This document shows positions 1 through 10,103 of a DNA stretch of 64,000 bases, piece by piece. This DNA comes from Actinernus sp. WN-2022. Lineage: Eukaryota > Cnidaria > Anthozoa > Actiniaria > Actinernidae. How positions within the stretch are numbered: position 1 is the stretch's first letter; every line of letters begins with the position of its first letter. The stretch covers positions 124,001 through 188,000 of the forward strand of contig JAOWCC010000238.1 of the NCBI GenBank assembly GCA_030867875.1, written 5' to 3'. The translations under genes were made by a program, and so were the position numbers. The notes beneath the pieces were generated by a model. That model made no database searches. It had not been told where the DNA came from and saw nothing but the letters and a program-made list of their open reading frames with translations.

Positions 1-403
1 ATTCAACTAAATGCTACCGACGATTATGGACATAACGTTGATCTCTCGACTTCTTTGACTTCAACCACAGGCAGCCCAAGCTAATGATTTTACAAGGAAT
101 GTATGGCAATGTTTAGAACAAAATCTAAAACTGTACTAAAATGATCAATAAAGTCATGAAATCTTACCTGTGTGTTGTGAAGTTGTTCCACTTCATCACT
201 GATGCGTTTATTTCTGGTTTGAGGCACTTATGTGGTGTTTTCCTCCCCTATATAAATATTGAGTAGGCAGGAAACACGAGACGCCATTTGTCCCCATTTG
301 TCCATGTGGCGACTCTTCCGGAGGCCTCGTAATTCTTCGAAAATCAAAACTTTCAGCATTTTACCTCCAGGACCCTTTCCCACATTCCTCTAGCAATCAT
401 TTG
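1..403. other. Unit-1 leading segment, no gene seen
   Basis: The first ~20 bases resemble sequence at 21092-21111, which fits the start of a repeating unit. The rest differs from what precedes the gypsy remnant in the other two units (22260-22797 and 55058-55620), so a recombination or insertion breakpoint lies near 404. A TATATAAAT-like string occurs near 249-257 but no ORF of note follows it. I see nothing else. Confidence 0.4.
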
Positions 404-2420
404 ATCGATCGAGGAGAGTCCCGTATTGAATACTGTACAGAGTTAAGAATCATAATGCTCTCGACGGCCAGTCAAGGCGTCATTGAGCAAGTTGATGAGC
501 CCACGGACTGGGTCAACTCGATGGTCGCTGTCAAAAAGAAAACACGGAAAAACTTCCGTTCTGCATTGATCCGCGTCCGCCGAACAAGGCAACCAAGAGA
601 CAACACTATTACTTATCGACGATCGAGGAGATAACGACAAGCTAAAGGAGCGAAGTATTTCTCAACCCTAGAGGCGCTATCAGGGTATTGGCAGATACCA
701 CGTTTGCAACGCCCTTTGGCATATATAGTTTCACTCGAATACCCTTCGGCATTCACAGCGCACAAAAATAGTCTTTTATAAGAGACTGCATGAACTTCTC
801 GATAACTCCCAGGAATCGAGATAGATATCGACGACATTCTCGTCTGAGGTAGAACCCCAGGAGAACACGAGAGACTTGAGGAACGCTATAGAAAGCAAGA
901 CAGTGCAACCTGAGACTTAACCCTGACAAGTGGAAGCTCAGGCGTCCCGATGGTTTGTACATTAGCCATGTACTCTCAAGAGAATGTGCAAGCCAGACGC
1001 TTCCAAAGTGGAAACCATAACCAGTATCTCAGGTGTCAGAGCATCGCTACGCGAGCTGTTCAAGAAGGAAATCGCGTGGCAGAATGTCACGAACAGTCAC
1101 TCCCTGATATCAAGAAGCTCTTAACGGAAACGAGCCCAGGAATCCTGAAGTACTACAACCCAACGCAGTCAGTGCAGTTGCAGGTAAACGGCGCGCGTAA
1201 GTCAGGTCTTACCGAGTGCAGTGTAACTGACAGGATGGATCACCCTGAAGCTGATTGCAGGTACGCGCATATCGAAACGGAACTGCTAGCTGTAGTGTTT
1301 GGCTTTGAATGTTTGGACCACAAACCATAACACGGAAACCACTAGACAGGGCGCCCGCTACACTACGACGAATGCTGCTTCGTTTAGGTTTAGCAGGTTG
1401 GATTAATAGCAGCTAAATAGCTCGTCTAAAGGTACGACAGACATGAATGTAGCTCTGCACTGCAGACTCACTCTCAAGAACACACCTCCCAACAACTGAC
1501 ACGGAGGATGAAGAGCTAGTGAAATGCGTCATTCAGTCGCATAATTAGTGACCAGAAGATAGTAGAACTTCAAGGAGTGATATCAAGTGACACAACCATG
1601 ATAAAAGATTAGACAGGCTGACTGAACCATAAAGAAAGTGTCCCAGTTTAGATTCGTGAATACTGGTCCATCAAAGACGAACTCTCTGTTAACGACGGCG
1701 AGACAATCGTCGTCCCTCAAGCATTGAGAAGAGGTCCTGAAGAAGATTCACGAATGACACCTACTCATCGAAAGAGGCAGACTTCGAGCCTCCTATTGGG
1801 AGATCGCATCTCTACGCTGTACAACTACACAAAGCGTATTCAAGAAAATTAAACCGATCTTCTCGAGACATGGGATACCGGAAATAGTCAAGTCGGACAA
1901 TGGACCATAATACAGTTCCGGTGAATTTGCAAGGTTTGCTGCGGATTGGAATTTCAAGTTCGTAACAGCGAGTCCCACTCAGTACTCGCAGTCCAACGGC
2001 CTCGTAAAAAAAACGTTGACAACAAGAAGAACGCTCGAAACAGCCAGGCGTGATAGCAACGATCCCAATCTTGCCATTCTTGAGTAGCGCAACACACGAG
2101 ACGTCTGCGCGCACTTCTTCCCTGCACTACGAACTACCTGCTTCCGGAGAGTCCTAGCCACCAGGAGACGCAAACGCGACGGCTCAGGAAAAAGCAGAGT
2201 ATCCAAAAGGAGTCCTACGACAAATCAGCTGTCACGTTGTTTCCGGTGAGACGGTCCAAAGGAAGCAGGAAGGGGATTGGAAACCTGCAAAGGTTATGGC
2301 AGCAGCAGAGACTCCCCTGAGCTATATTGTTGAGCAGTCTACCGCCGAAATCGCAAACATCTCTTACCACCGTCTTCATTTTTATGCGATGGCGCCAGAT
2401 CAAAGTCGCGACGCATAGTT
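404..2420 (+). mobile_element. Degenerate Ty3/gypsy-like pol remnant, copy 1
   Basis: Short plus-strand frames in colinear order match a gypsy-type pol. An RT N-terminal piece near 470-530 shows DEPTDWVNSM. An RT catalytic-type DIDDIL string is encoded near 828-842 and followed at once by a stop. RNase H-like sequence at about 1090-1330 includes IETELLAVVFGFE. Integrase-like and C-terminal integrase pieces lie at about 1860-2418. Many frameshifts and stops separate the pieces, so no product is expected. The same remnant sits at the matching place in units 2 and 3, so insertion predates the duplication. No gag, protease or 5' LTR is visible. Family assignment rests on motif order and short motifs. 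Confidence 0.8.
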
Positions 2421-2446
2421 TGCATTAGATTTCCGTCAATCATACA

Positions 2447-2480
2447 AAGTAGGAGGGGTAATTAGCTGTGACGCCGGGAC
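2447..2480 (+). other. Putative polypurine tract and 3' LTR start, gypsy copy 1
   Basis: Just after the integrase remnant, the purine-rich AAAGTAGGAGGGG is followed within a few bases by TGTGACG at 2467. This is the arrangement expected of a polypurine tract and the TG start of a 3' LTR. The same order appears in unit 2 at about 24940-24968. The LTR end cannot be fixed because no 5' LTR is in the window. Confidence 0.45.
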
Positions 2481-3840
2481 GTGAAAAGTATTCCCTCGTC
2501 AAATCCTGTTAATTTTATTATTCGACTTTTGTTTTGTTTTCTTACTCAAGCCGGTTTTCTAACAAAATAGGATAAGTACAGAGTTCCGTTCAGGTCGAAC
2601 GAAAAACAGTGATTTACTTTCTTACGTGCTGTCAGACAATGGCCAACATGTGTCCGACTGTGCGCATTAACTCTATTGTCTTTTTGAAGTCGTCCCCGAC
2701 GTGTTGGCTAGCCCCTTCCCCTTTGTATGACATACGGAAGCCCATTGCGATCTATTGATAAAGATCTAGATAGCGAGGAGGATGAAGAGCTGGACTGAAC
2801 AGTACTGTAAACCACTTATGGACTTCGCTTGTACTCAACACTGATTGGATGAAATAACCGTAAGTTTCAATGCTTTGTTTTCGTTCTGCAATGTGCATGA
2901 TTGGTTCTAGTTGTATAGGTGGCCCTGATTACAGTAGTTGTACAGTAAAGATCTAGGGAAGATCGTCGAGACTAATTTAACGTAGGGACCTGTCATTATT
3001 TAGTAACGGGGAACGGCTATTAGGCTTGCAGCGTTCCGTGTCTAAATGTTTTGACCCTTCCCTTTTTCTCATAATAAAATTCTATGACCCTCCCTCAGTT
3101 TAATCACAAAAAAATACTAAATAGATAGCGAATGGCTCCTTGTCATAGAGGTATACGAAGCGAGTCTACGTTACGGCAGAGTTTGAAGAAGAAAAATGAA
3201 AGAGAAAGGTGAAGTATCTGTAGTCGGCCGAAGCGGCCTCGTGCTTTCATCTGTTCTCGGTGTTTGGATCCCCCGGTGAAACACTTGCTCCCGTTTTTGA
3301 TATATTACTTGCCGCGTAATAAAACAACAACAATGACAAGTTTTTTATTAAACATTAACTTGAACAAGCATATCAGTATTATAGACCCAACATGATTTTA
3401 CCACTGCAACTAGTCATTCTTCGTGCCAAATCTAAGCTCTTATCGCAGTGTCGCTTTTTTAAGGAACACACTTATGTAATTGCTTATTAAATGAGTAGCA
3501 AACCTTTTGTATAGATTAATCAGTTTCCTTTAGAGATGTCATAACTACAGGCAACAAATGAGTTTGGTAGACAATATCTTTCATGTTCTTATAATTCGCA
3601 GTAAAATAGTAAAATGGTTATCCTGTTTGGTTTTGGTTTTTGTTTTACGGTAGGTACATTTCCCTTGTGCAGGTGCCATATATCGCCTCTAATAATGAAT
3701 TGCCATTCAATAGATCATGGTCACCATTTTGTATAAACCAACAAATATATTCTTCTCTGCGTGATTAGTGGAATGGCATCACGTGACCTGACCATATTTG
3801 GAAAATATGTAAGGTTATTGGCCTGAAGCGAGGGGGTATG
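2481..3840. other. Noncoding segment shared by all three units
   Basis: This stretch has close counterparts at ~24975-26040 plus 27534-27910 (unit 2) and ~57120-58490 (unit 3). It includes LTR-like sequence next to the gypsy remnant and then AT-rich unique sequence. The counterparts give empty sites for unit-2 insertions at 25277 and 26041 and the unit-3 insertion at 57514. No supported ORF or RNA gene was seen. Confidence 0.55.
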
Positions 3841-4524
3841 CTCAAGCATGTTAAGGCCTGGTTCAGGGGTCAAATTTCGGGTAAAAACTGTTTTCCTTAT
3901 TTCAGCACAGCCGAGTATGATAGGCACGCTAAGTTTCTCACGATAATAGATATCGCCATTCTTGACTACCTTAAGTGGTTTGTGTGTAGTAAAACGTGTC
4001 ACGTGGTCTGTCACGTGACTTAGAACACGAAATCAGTAAATCAAAAACGCGGCTCCGAGTTTAAAACAGCTAGGACTATGAGTGGATACGTTTAGTTAAG
4101 GTTGAAGCCTTTCACCTAAATCAGCTTAGAAAAGATGACTACAATGTTTCGTTAACGAGTTATTAAGGCGAACATATGCAAAATAGGTCACGTGACTTTT
4201 TGTACCCTTAATATCTCCTTATCTTTACACGATAGTCATGTTTTCTAAGCGTGATCTGCAACACTGCGGGAGGAGTAATGTTTTAGCAGGGTTACGTTAT
4301 GTTCATATGTTATCATCGCAGCCGCATATCACTTAAACGATTTTATGTAATTATGACGTCATGGATCACGTGACACGACAACTATCCACATAACAAATTT
4401 AAGGAAGTTTATATTAGTTTGATGGTGTAATTAAATTTTGTTTAAACTGGTATTTCTGTCAGAAATGTTTTTTTTAACGTACATCTATTTTCCGTTAAAT
4501 GAACCAGGCCTTAACATGCTTGAG
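3841..4524. mobile_element. Non-autonomous TIR element, 684 bp, unit 1 only
   Basis: The ends are perfect ~25-bp inverted repeats: CTCAAGCATGTTAAGGCC... at 3841-3865 and its reverse complement at 4500-4524. Unit 2 has uninterrupted sequence at the same place (...GAGGGGGTATG then CGATTTCTTCACC near 27900-27922), which acts as the empty site. The target duplication looks very short, possibly TG. The interior has no credible transposase. It carries several CACGTG palindromes: GTCACGTGG at 3998, GTCACGTGAC at 4010 and 4187, and ATCACGTGAC at 4365. There is also a TGACGTCA at about 4354. The superfamily is unknown to me. Confidence 0.8.
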
Positions 4525-5851
4525 TGGGATTCATTCACCGAGGGTCCCGTCCAAGGTCAATAACTCCCATATCCCCGAGCGGAAGGCTGATAACCTTTAC
4601 TTGTTTTGGCTCAATCCCGGGTTCTGGTAAACTACCCACCCACCCCTCCCTTGGAAATGCATCGTTCTATTAATGATTAACCCTTAAAGGTTAGGGTGAA
4701 GTGTGGGGAGGGGTGGGGGTTTCCCAAAAACCGTGATTGACCCCTTGTTTTTCACATGGCTCGGTTTTCTTTTTTCATTACGGAGAACGATATCTCGAAA
4801 CTCCTGCCCAGTTCCAACAAAGGCAGCATATTCCCCTCACACTTTCCTAGTACTACGTTCGAAGTAAATATTTTATGAGAATATGAAAAAACCAGGAATG
4901 TGTCCTGTGGAACGTCTTGATTACCCGTCGTCTGTCCTATCCACTACACTACACTACAAGCTTCATTGGTTGAAAGAATCGAGAAATAACAACGATAAGC
5001 CCTATGAACGGTAATTTGATGCAACAATAAGCCAGGCAAATAACGCTTCCTAATAATTGATGAAATGAGATTGTTCTTTCGATAAAAAGTGTTGCTATGC
5101 AGGAACCCAATGTATATAGATTTTTGCAATATAGGGTATTTACAACTGGCTTTGGTTAAAACCTCAATTGTTTTTTAGGGGAATTGGTTATGTGTGGAGA
5201 TGTTCTATTCATCTCGGCAATCAAACGACAAGGTGAGTGTTTTAATCCGAATTGTTTTTGAGCCTCTTTTGGTAAGCTTAGTACTCACGATATTAGAATA
5301 TTTAAGAAACAATCCGTGTAAAAACTAGGCACAATTCTATGGTTGAGACGCAATTTGCTTTCCCCACATTATAATTTTGTTTTTCATACTGACAACCCAT
5401 CAATCCTTAAATGATAAATTTCTGAATTCAAATCCACTGAAACTGTTTTAAAACTACTTTCCTTTTGTTTGAAAACATTTCGTCCAATCGGAAGAGTCCA
5501 AAACTATAACCAAGAAAGCTGATATTCCAATGGAGGTGGACGATTGGAACAATACCAGCACCGTTTTACATTCCATGAATTAGAAATGCCGACCTCTTCA
5601 GTACCCAGACGACGACTTAAGCGCCAGGATCAGAGCAATGACATAAAAATAAGGATGAAACAATAGCACTAATACGGAATACAACAGCTGCACGTGGAAA
5701 TAACAAAGGTGGAGCACTCATTATGTTGTTTTCTGTACTATGGTCCACTGTAAGAATTACAACTGACTCACTTGATGGTAAAGACTAGCCGTTTTCGCGG
5801 TTTGAAATAATTCTGATTAAACCTGTTTTGTTTCACTCACGATCTCTTCCA
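4525..5851. other. Shared noncoding segment upstream of long-TIR element
   Basis: This is colinear with about 27920-29897 in unit 2, which carries extra insertions. Part of it, near 5530-5850, matches unit 3 at about 58490-58786. The sequence includes GC-poor runs and a GGGGAGGGGTGGGGG tract near 4712. No ORF with support was found; the small ORFs here are not kept in frame between copies. Confidence 0.5.
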
Positions 5852-7113
5852 TTTAGCCGCCATCTTGAAATTCCTTTGTTACAATGCGACTTTCCGCTGA
5901 CAATCATTAATGTTGGCGCACACGAGACTCGTAGTGCCGAGCGATCCCCGAAACGGTGAGTGTAACTTTAAAAGCGGGGAGTGTAACTGTTGTACACGTG
6001 ACGTCTATGAACCAATTGGAAACAAGAACTCGGTGTGTCTTCTCCTGATGCTAGTAGCAGTTTCCCTGGAAACGATTTCGGCGGTAGCAAGAATGATTGC
6101 TGACAGGTTGGACATTTGAAACCCGCAGACCGACTGCCTTGTTGAAGCCTGTAAATCGCTGCGAGAAGTTTTCTTCTCACTCTTCAAGTTCCGGAGTTTA
6201 TTTACTAAACGAATTTGAAGAACTGTTAACACTGATGGCTTAACAGTTACAATCAAACGAGGAACAACCTAAAAACGGGGAAAATATTTTGAATTCAGCT
6301 GATATATTTTTAATAGGTTCTAATACTTCAGAAGTTTTGAAATAATTAAGGCAGTCGTTCTGTGATTTTGAAAACACTAGCCGCCGTAACAATTAACACA
6401 ACATTTCAGTTACCCTTAAGGACATTTTAATAATTTGCCTCGGAATAAAATACAACTTCGCAGTTTCTGGTCCCGCAACGTAGCTATACCCTGAATCGCT
6501 TGACATCCTAGTCGTAAATAATCTGCTTTTTAGGCAACCTAAGGCAACTTAAGGCTGTTAAAGTGGCCTAGTCTATCATAGCACTGGTTGGGCGAAGGCC
6601 GCCATTTGCAACTGCCTTTGCACACAAAAGCGAGAACATTGATTTCTGCATGGATTTATACCAAATAAAAACTCTCTGAAACATCTAGGTATCTATACTA
6701 AATTTCCAGCGGGAAAGTTTGGCTTAAACATACGATTTTCAACACGAAATAATTCACAACAGACTTTTGTTTAATCGCACACCTTATTAAGCAGCTCTCT
6801 CGCTGTCTTGGTAAACGAGACCTCTGCTAACAGGGAATTAGCTTCTTCATCTATGTAATTTTACTTGGTATAGGTACTCTCACCTCCCTTCTAGTTTGTG
6901 TTGTGTTCACTGAGTACGTACTTTGTTGAAATTGGCTCCTGCTACAGATTGTTAACGGTTTCACTCTCCCCTTTTCTCTCCCCTTCGGTGCTCGCTCGGC
7001 ACTACGTGCCTTTTCGGAGCTCGCTCGGCATTACGAGTCTCGTGAGCGCCAACCTTAATTATTGTCAGCGGAAAGTCGCAATGCAATAAAGGAATTACAA
7101 GATGGCGGCTAAA
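5852..7113. mobile_element. Long-TIR element, ~1.26 kb, copy 1 (3' of the zinc-finger gene)
   Basis: About 93 bp at the left end (from TTTAGCCGCCATCTTG) is repeated inverted at the right end (CAAGATGGCGGCTAAA, ending 7113) with few mismatches. The trinucleotide CCA abuts both ends and may be a 3-bp target duplication. Matching elements occur at 29898-31145 and 58787-60035. The interior holds no long ORF. The 60-85 aa frames in it differ in length among copies, so I treat them as chance. Both ends carry a YY1-type AAGATGGCGGC core. The element lies 3' of the zinc-finger gene in every unit, so it was present before duplication. Confidence 0.8.
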
Positions 7114-7315
7114 CCAAGTCTGTCGTGCTCCCTTGGTTGCATCTGCTTAGGTCGCTAGAACCACGCTTTAGACGACTTTCGCTTTTAAAATCCGGCTTTG
7201 TCATAGAGTGAACACTTGATGGCCTTTCTCTTAGTGCCGTGAAGATTCGGACAGTAACAACGTCCCAGACCACCTCTAATATGAAATATTCTTTCACTCT
7301 AGCTGAGTGTATACA

Positions 7316-7396
7316 CTATTTCCCTTTATCAGTCCGAAGATGTGCAGTAAGATTGCTTCCGGCTGATTTAAATGCTTTGAAATATTTCATCCACTT
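7316..7396 (-). pseudogene. Relic of an extra C-terminal zinc finger after the stop, copy 1
   Basis: In frame with the zinc-finger ORF, directly after its TAA stop, the minus strand encodes a decayed finger ending in another stop at 7318-7316. In units 2 and 3 this relic reads KCMKYFKAFKSAGSNLTAHL, a finger lacking only its second Cys. In this copy the first Cys codon has become Trp and the final His has become Asp. The linker reads RP-stop-KC where RP-Tyr-KC is usual, so the stop probably arose from the Tyr codon before the duplications. Confidence 0.7.
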
Positions 7397-9859
7397 TTAC
7401 GGCCTTTTCCCTTTGTGAATTCGAAGATGGGAGGAAAGATGAGATCTCTGTTTAAATGCCTTGTCACACTGGGTACACTTGTACCGCCTTTCCCCAGTGT
7501 GAATTCGAATATGGACGGAAAGACAAGATTTATGTTTAAATGCCTTGTCACACTGGGTACACTTGTAAGGCCTTTCTCTTCTGTGAATTCGAAGATGATG
7601 AGCAAGAGTGCTTCGTGTTTTAAATGCCTTGTCACACTGGGTACACTTGTAAGGCCTTTCTCTTCTGTGAATTGGAAGATGTTGAGCAAGAGCGCTTCCT
7701 GTTTTAAATGCCTTGACACACTGCGTACAGTTGTAAGGCCTTTCTCTTTTGTGAATTCGAAGGTGTTGAGCAAGAGTACTTCGTCTTTTAAATGCCTTGT
7801 CACACTGGGTACACTTGTAAGGCCTTTCACCTGTGTGAATCGGAAAATGGCTAGCAAGATGACCCAATCTTTTGAATGCCTTGTCACACTGCGTACACTT
7901 GTGTCGCCTTTCCCCTGTGTGAACTAGAAGATGTGACTTAAGTTCACTTGCTGTTTTGAATTCTTTACTACACTGGATACACCTGTATGGCCTTTCGCCT
8001 GTGTGAATTCGAAAATGGCTAGCAAGATGACCTCCTCTTTTGAATGCCTTGTCACACTGGGTACACTTGTAAGGCCTTTCTCTTCTGTGAATTGGAAGAT
8101 GTTGAGCAAGAGCGCTTCCTGTTTTAAATGCCTTGTCACACTGGGTACACTTGTAAGGCTTTTCTCTTCTGTGAATTCGAAGATGTAGAGCAAGAGTGCT
8201 TCGTGTTTTAAATGCCTTGTCACACTGGGTACACTTGTAAGGCCTTTCTCTTTTATGAATTCGAAGATGTTGAGCAAGAGCGCTTCCTGTTTTAAATGCC
8301 TTGTCACACTGGGTACACTTGTAAGGCCTTTCTCTTCTGTGAATTCGAAGATGTAGAGCAAGAGTGCTTCGTGTTTTAAATGCCTTGTCACACTGGGTAC
8401 ACTTGTAAGGCCTTTCTCTTCTGTGAATTGGAAGATGTCGAGCAAAAGTGCTTCGTCTTTTAAATGCCTTGTCACACTGCGTACACTTGTGTCGCCTTTC
8501 CCCTGTGTGAACTAGAAGATGTGACTTAAGTTCACCTGCTGTTTTAAATTCTTTACTACACTGGATACACCTGTAAGGCCTCTCTCTCCTGTGAATTCGA
8601 AGATGTCGAGCAAGAGTGCTTCGTGTTTTAAATGCCTTGTCACACTGCGTACACTTGTGTGGCCGTTCCCCTGTGTGAACTCGAAGATGGACAACTAAAG
8701 TACTGCGACATTTGAAAGTTCTTACACACTGGGTACAGCTAAAACGCCCTCGGCCTGTATACATGGGTTGTTCTTGGTTTTGGATAGTGCCAGAGGAAAG
8801 AGGTGAACTAAGTATGTCATCTTCAACATGACCACCACTATTTGTAGGATACGTCACTGAGCTGAGCATGTCTTGCCTGTTACTATCATTGTTCAGCTTC
8901 TCGCATTTTTCACGTACCTGTCCGATAGTCACATTATTGTCGAGGTATTCAGGAATACCTTCCCATTCAGCCGACATCTCGTTTAATGATTCTGCCCGGA
9001 TAGAATTACATAGCGCTGTTGCATCTGAACTTTCACTTTGTCGACCTCTGTTATCAAATCTTTCACTTGAATGAGTTTCTAATTGATCACCAAGACAACG
9101 GGGAGCTACGACCTCCGGTCGATTCTTTTCAATTAGATATTTTCCATACTTTTTCTTTCCCGCCTGAATGATTTCTAACTCATCAGTAACATGGTGGTCA
9201 TCAAGTAATTCGTTATTTAGCTCAGGTTCATTGACATCATTTGATGCCGGTTCGTCATAATTAAAATCACACTGATAGATATTAGGCACTTTCGCTGCTA
9301 TTTCTTCTTGAAGATATATGTGTTGTTCCCCCATAAGTCTTTTTCTCACGACTTTTCTGGAATCTCCTTGATCCACATTTGCAGTTGCTTTGTGCGAGAT
9401 GGGACGCTGTTTTTGGGAAACATTTTGTTGTAAGGATAACATATTCACTTCTTCATTTCTTGGTTTCTCCAGTTGATTAGTCTGCATTTCCATTTGATGA
9501 ACTTCGCAAATATCACAGGAGCCACCGCATTCCCCTTTCATTTGTTCCACTGAACGTACCTTAACTGATTCATGACCGCATACCTTCTCTGCACTGCAGA
9601 CAGACACTGCACAATTAAACAATGCTCGTAACCTTCTACTATCAGATACACCACTGATATCAGTTTCTGTTCCAGTGCTGTATGTCTTAGGAGCATCAGT
9701 TTGGCTGCCAGTGCTTGTGGGATTCATCAAAGCGATGTCTTCAAGAGCAGTGGTATCTACTGTTTGCGTTCCTACACTGCGTACAAACATCCCCTGTTCA
9801 TTGTGTTGGTGAAGTGGTGGATCACGTGCTTCAGGTTCGGAACTGTTACTCTCGATGTC
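7397..9859 (-). CDS. C2H2 zinc-finger protein, 16 fingers, terminal exon (paralog 1)
   Basis: This is probably a nuclear DNA-binding protein. The exon encodes ~820 residues. I start it at a splice acceptor (TTTTTTTCCTAG then GACATCGAG), because the frame is open upstream of the first ATG (9790-9788) and hits TAG exactly at the acceptor. Counting from that Met, the N-terminal part has GTQT (7-10), GSQT (28-31), GTET (40-43) and a Cys/His cluster C60-x4-C65-x5-C71-x16-C88-x3-C92-x2-C95-x2-H98. A polar, acidic middle follows to ~340. Sixteen C2H2 fingers run from ~345 to 795, mostly of the type KCTQCDKAFK...HLRIH. Linkers are a mix of TGERP and unusual RRERP/KRERP. Compared with paralog 3, 36 residues before the fingers are deleted in frame. 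No BTB, KRAB or SCAN domain is visible. The upstream exon and promoter were not found. Confidence 0.88.
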   Translation of the reverse strand, partial: DIESNSSEPEARDPPLHQHNEQGMFVRSVGTQTVDTTALEDIALMNPTSTGSQTDAPKTYSTGTETDISGVSDSRRLRALFNCAVSVCSAEKVCGHESVKVRSVEQMKGECGGSCDICEVHQMEMQTNQLEKPRNEEVNMLSLQQNVSQKQRPISHKATANVDQGDSRKVVRKRLMGEQHIYLQEEIAAKVPNIYQCDFNYDEPASNDVNEPELNNELLDDHHVTDELEIIQAGKKKYGKYLIEKNRPEVVAPRCLGDQLETHSSERFDNRGRQSESSDATALCNSIRAESLNEMSAEWEGIPEYLDNNVTIGQVREKCEKLNNDSNRQDMLSSVTYPTNSGGHVEDDILSSPLSSGTIQNQEQPMYTGRGRFSCTQCVRTFKCRSTLVVHLRVHTGERPHKCTQCDKAFKTRSTLARHLRIHRRERPYRCIQCSKEFKTAGELKSHLLVHTGERRHKCTQCDKAFKRRSTFARHLPIHRRERPYKCTQCDKAFKTRSTLALHLRIHRRERPYKCTQCDKAFKTGSALAQHLRIHKRERPYKCTQCDKAFKTRSTLALHLRIHRREKPYKCTQCDKAFKTGSALAQHLPIHRRERPYKCTQCDKAFKRGGHLASHFRIHTGERPYRCIQCSKEFKTASELKSHLLVHTGERRHKCTQCDKAFKRLGHLASHFPIHTGERPYKCTQCDKAFKRRSTLAQHLRIHKRERPYNCTQCVKAFKTGSALAQHLPIHRRERPYKCTQCDKAFKTRSTLAHHLRIHRRERPYKCTQCDKAFKHKSCLSVHIRIHTGERRYKCTQCDKAFKQRSHLSSHLRIHKGKRP

Positions 9860-10103
9860 CTAGGAAAAAAACACCTTTAATTCTGACGATAGTGGAGATA
9901 CGAAAACGGTAATATAGGATTAGAGTTCTATACACTCTGTCTTATGCTGTGTGCGTAGAGAAGTATTTCTTGGACCAGCCCATACAACGCCACGTATACA
10001 TGTGGAACTTTGCAATGAACTTAATTGGTATCCAATTAATACGTGATGGATTAGCTCCAGACTACCTTATAAATAAATTAGCATCGTTTAACTAACTTAT
10101 TAT
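9860..10103. other. Intron or 5' flank of zinc-finger paralog 1
   Basis: A pyrimidine tract and AG acceptor (9861-9860, minus strand) are followed by sequence conserved with 33584-33900 (unit 2) and 62053-62960 (unit 3). I looked for an upstream exon with an ATG and a donor and did not find a convincing one. Confidence 0.45.

Noticed and set aside
5968..6180. Minus-strand ORF with FKCPTCQQSF inside the long-TIR element
   Set aside because: A single CxxC-like string and inconsistent length between copies (70 versus 86 aa, absent in unit 2) argue against a gene.
7109..7297. A ~62-aa minus-strand ORF present in all three units (also 31141-31329 and 60031-60219)
   Set aside because: It is conserved because the DNA is duplicated. 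Differences among copies are not biased to silent changes as far as I can judge by eye, and it lies in the 3' region of the zinc-finger gene. It has no motif.
7415..7927. Long plus-strand ORFs opposite the zinc-finger arrays (also 31385-31795, 31871-32314, 60337-60597)
   Set aside because: They are antisense frames kept open by the 84-bp finger repeat. Their repetitive products only mirror the array, and no independent start or splice signals are present.
7387..8475. Minus-strand alternate-frame ORFs across the finger arrays (also 8512-8694, 31423-32310, 60309-60776)
   Set aside because: Shifted-frame shadows of the same repeat; the zinc-ligand frame explains the sequence fully.
8895..8935. 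GTACGTG…TTTAG in paralog 3 considered as a retained intron missing from paralog 1
   Set aside because: Splicing at those sites would remove 109 nt and break the frame, and paralog 1 retains GTACGTG. A deletion between ACGTG repeats fits better.
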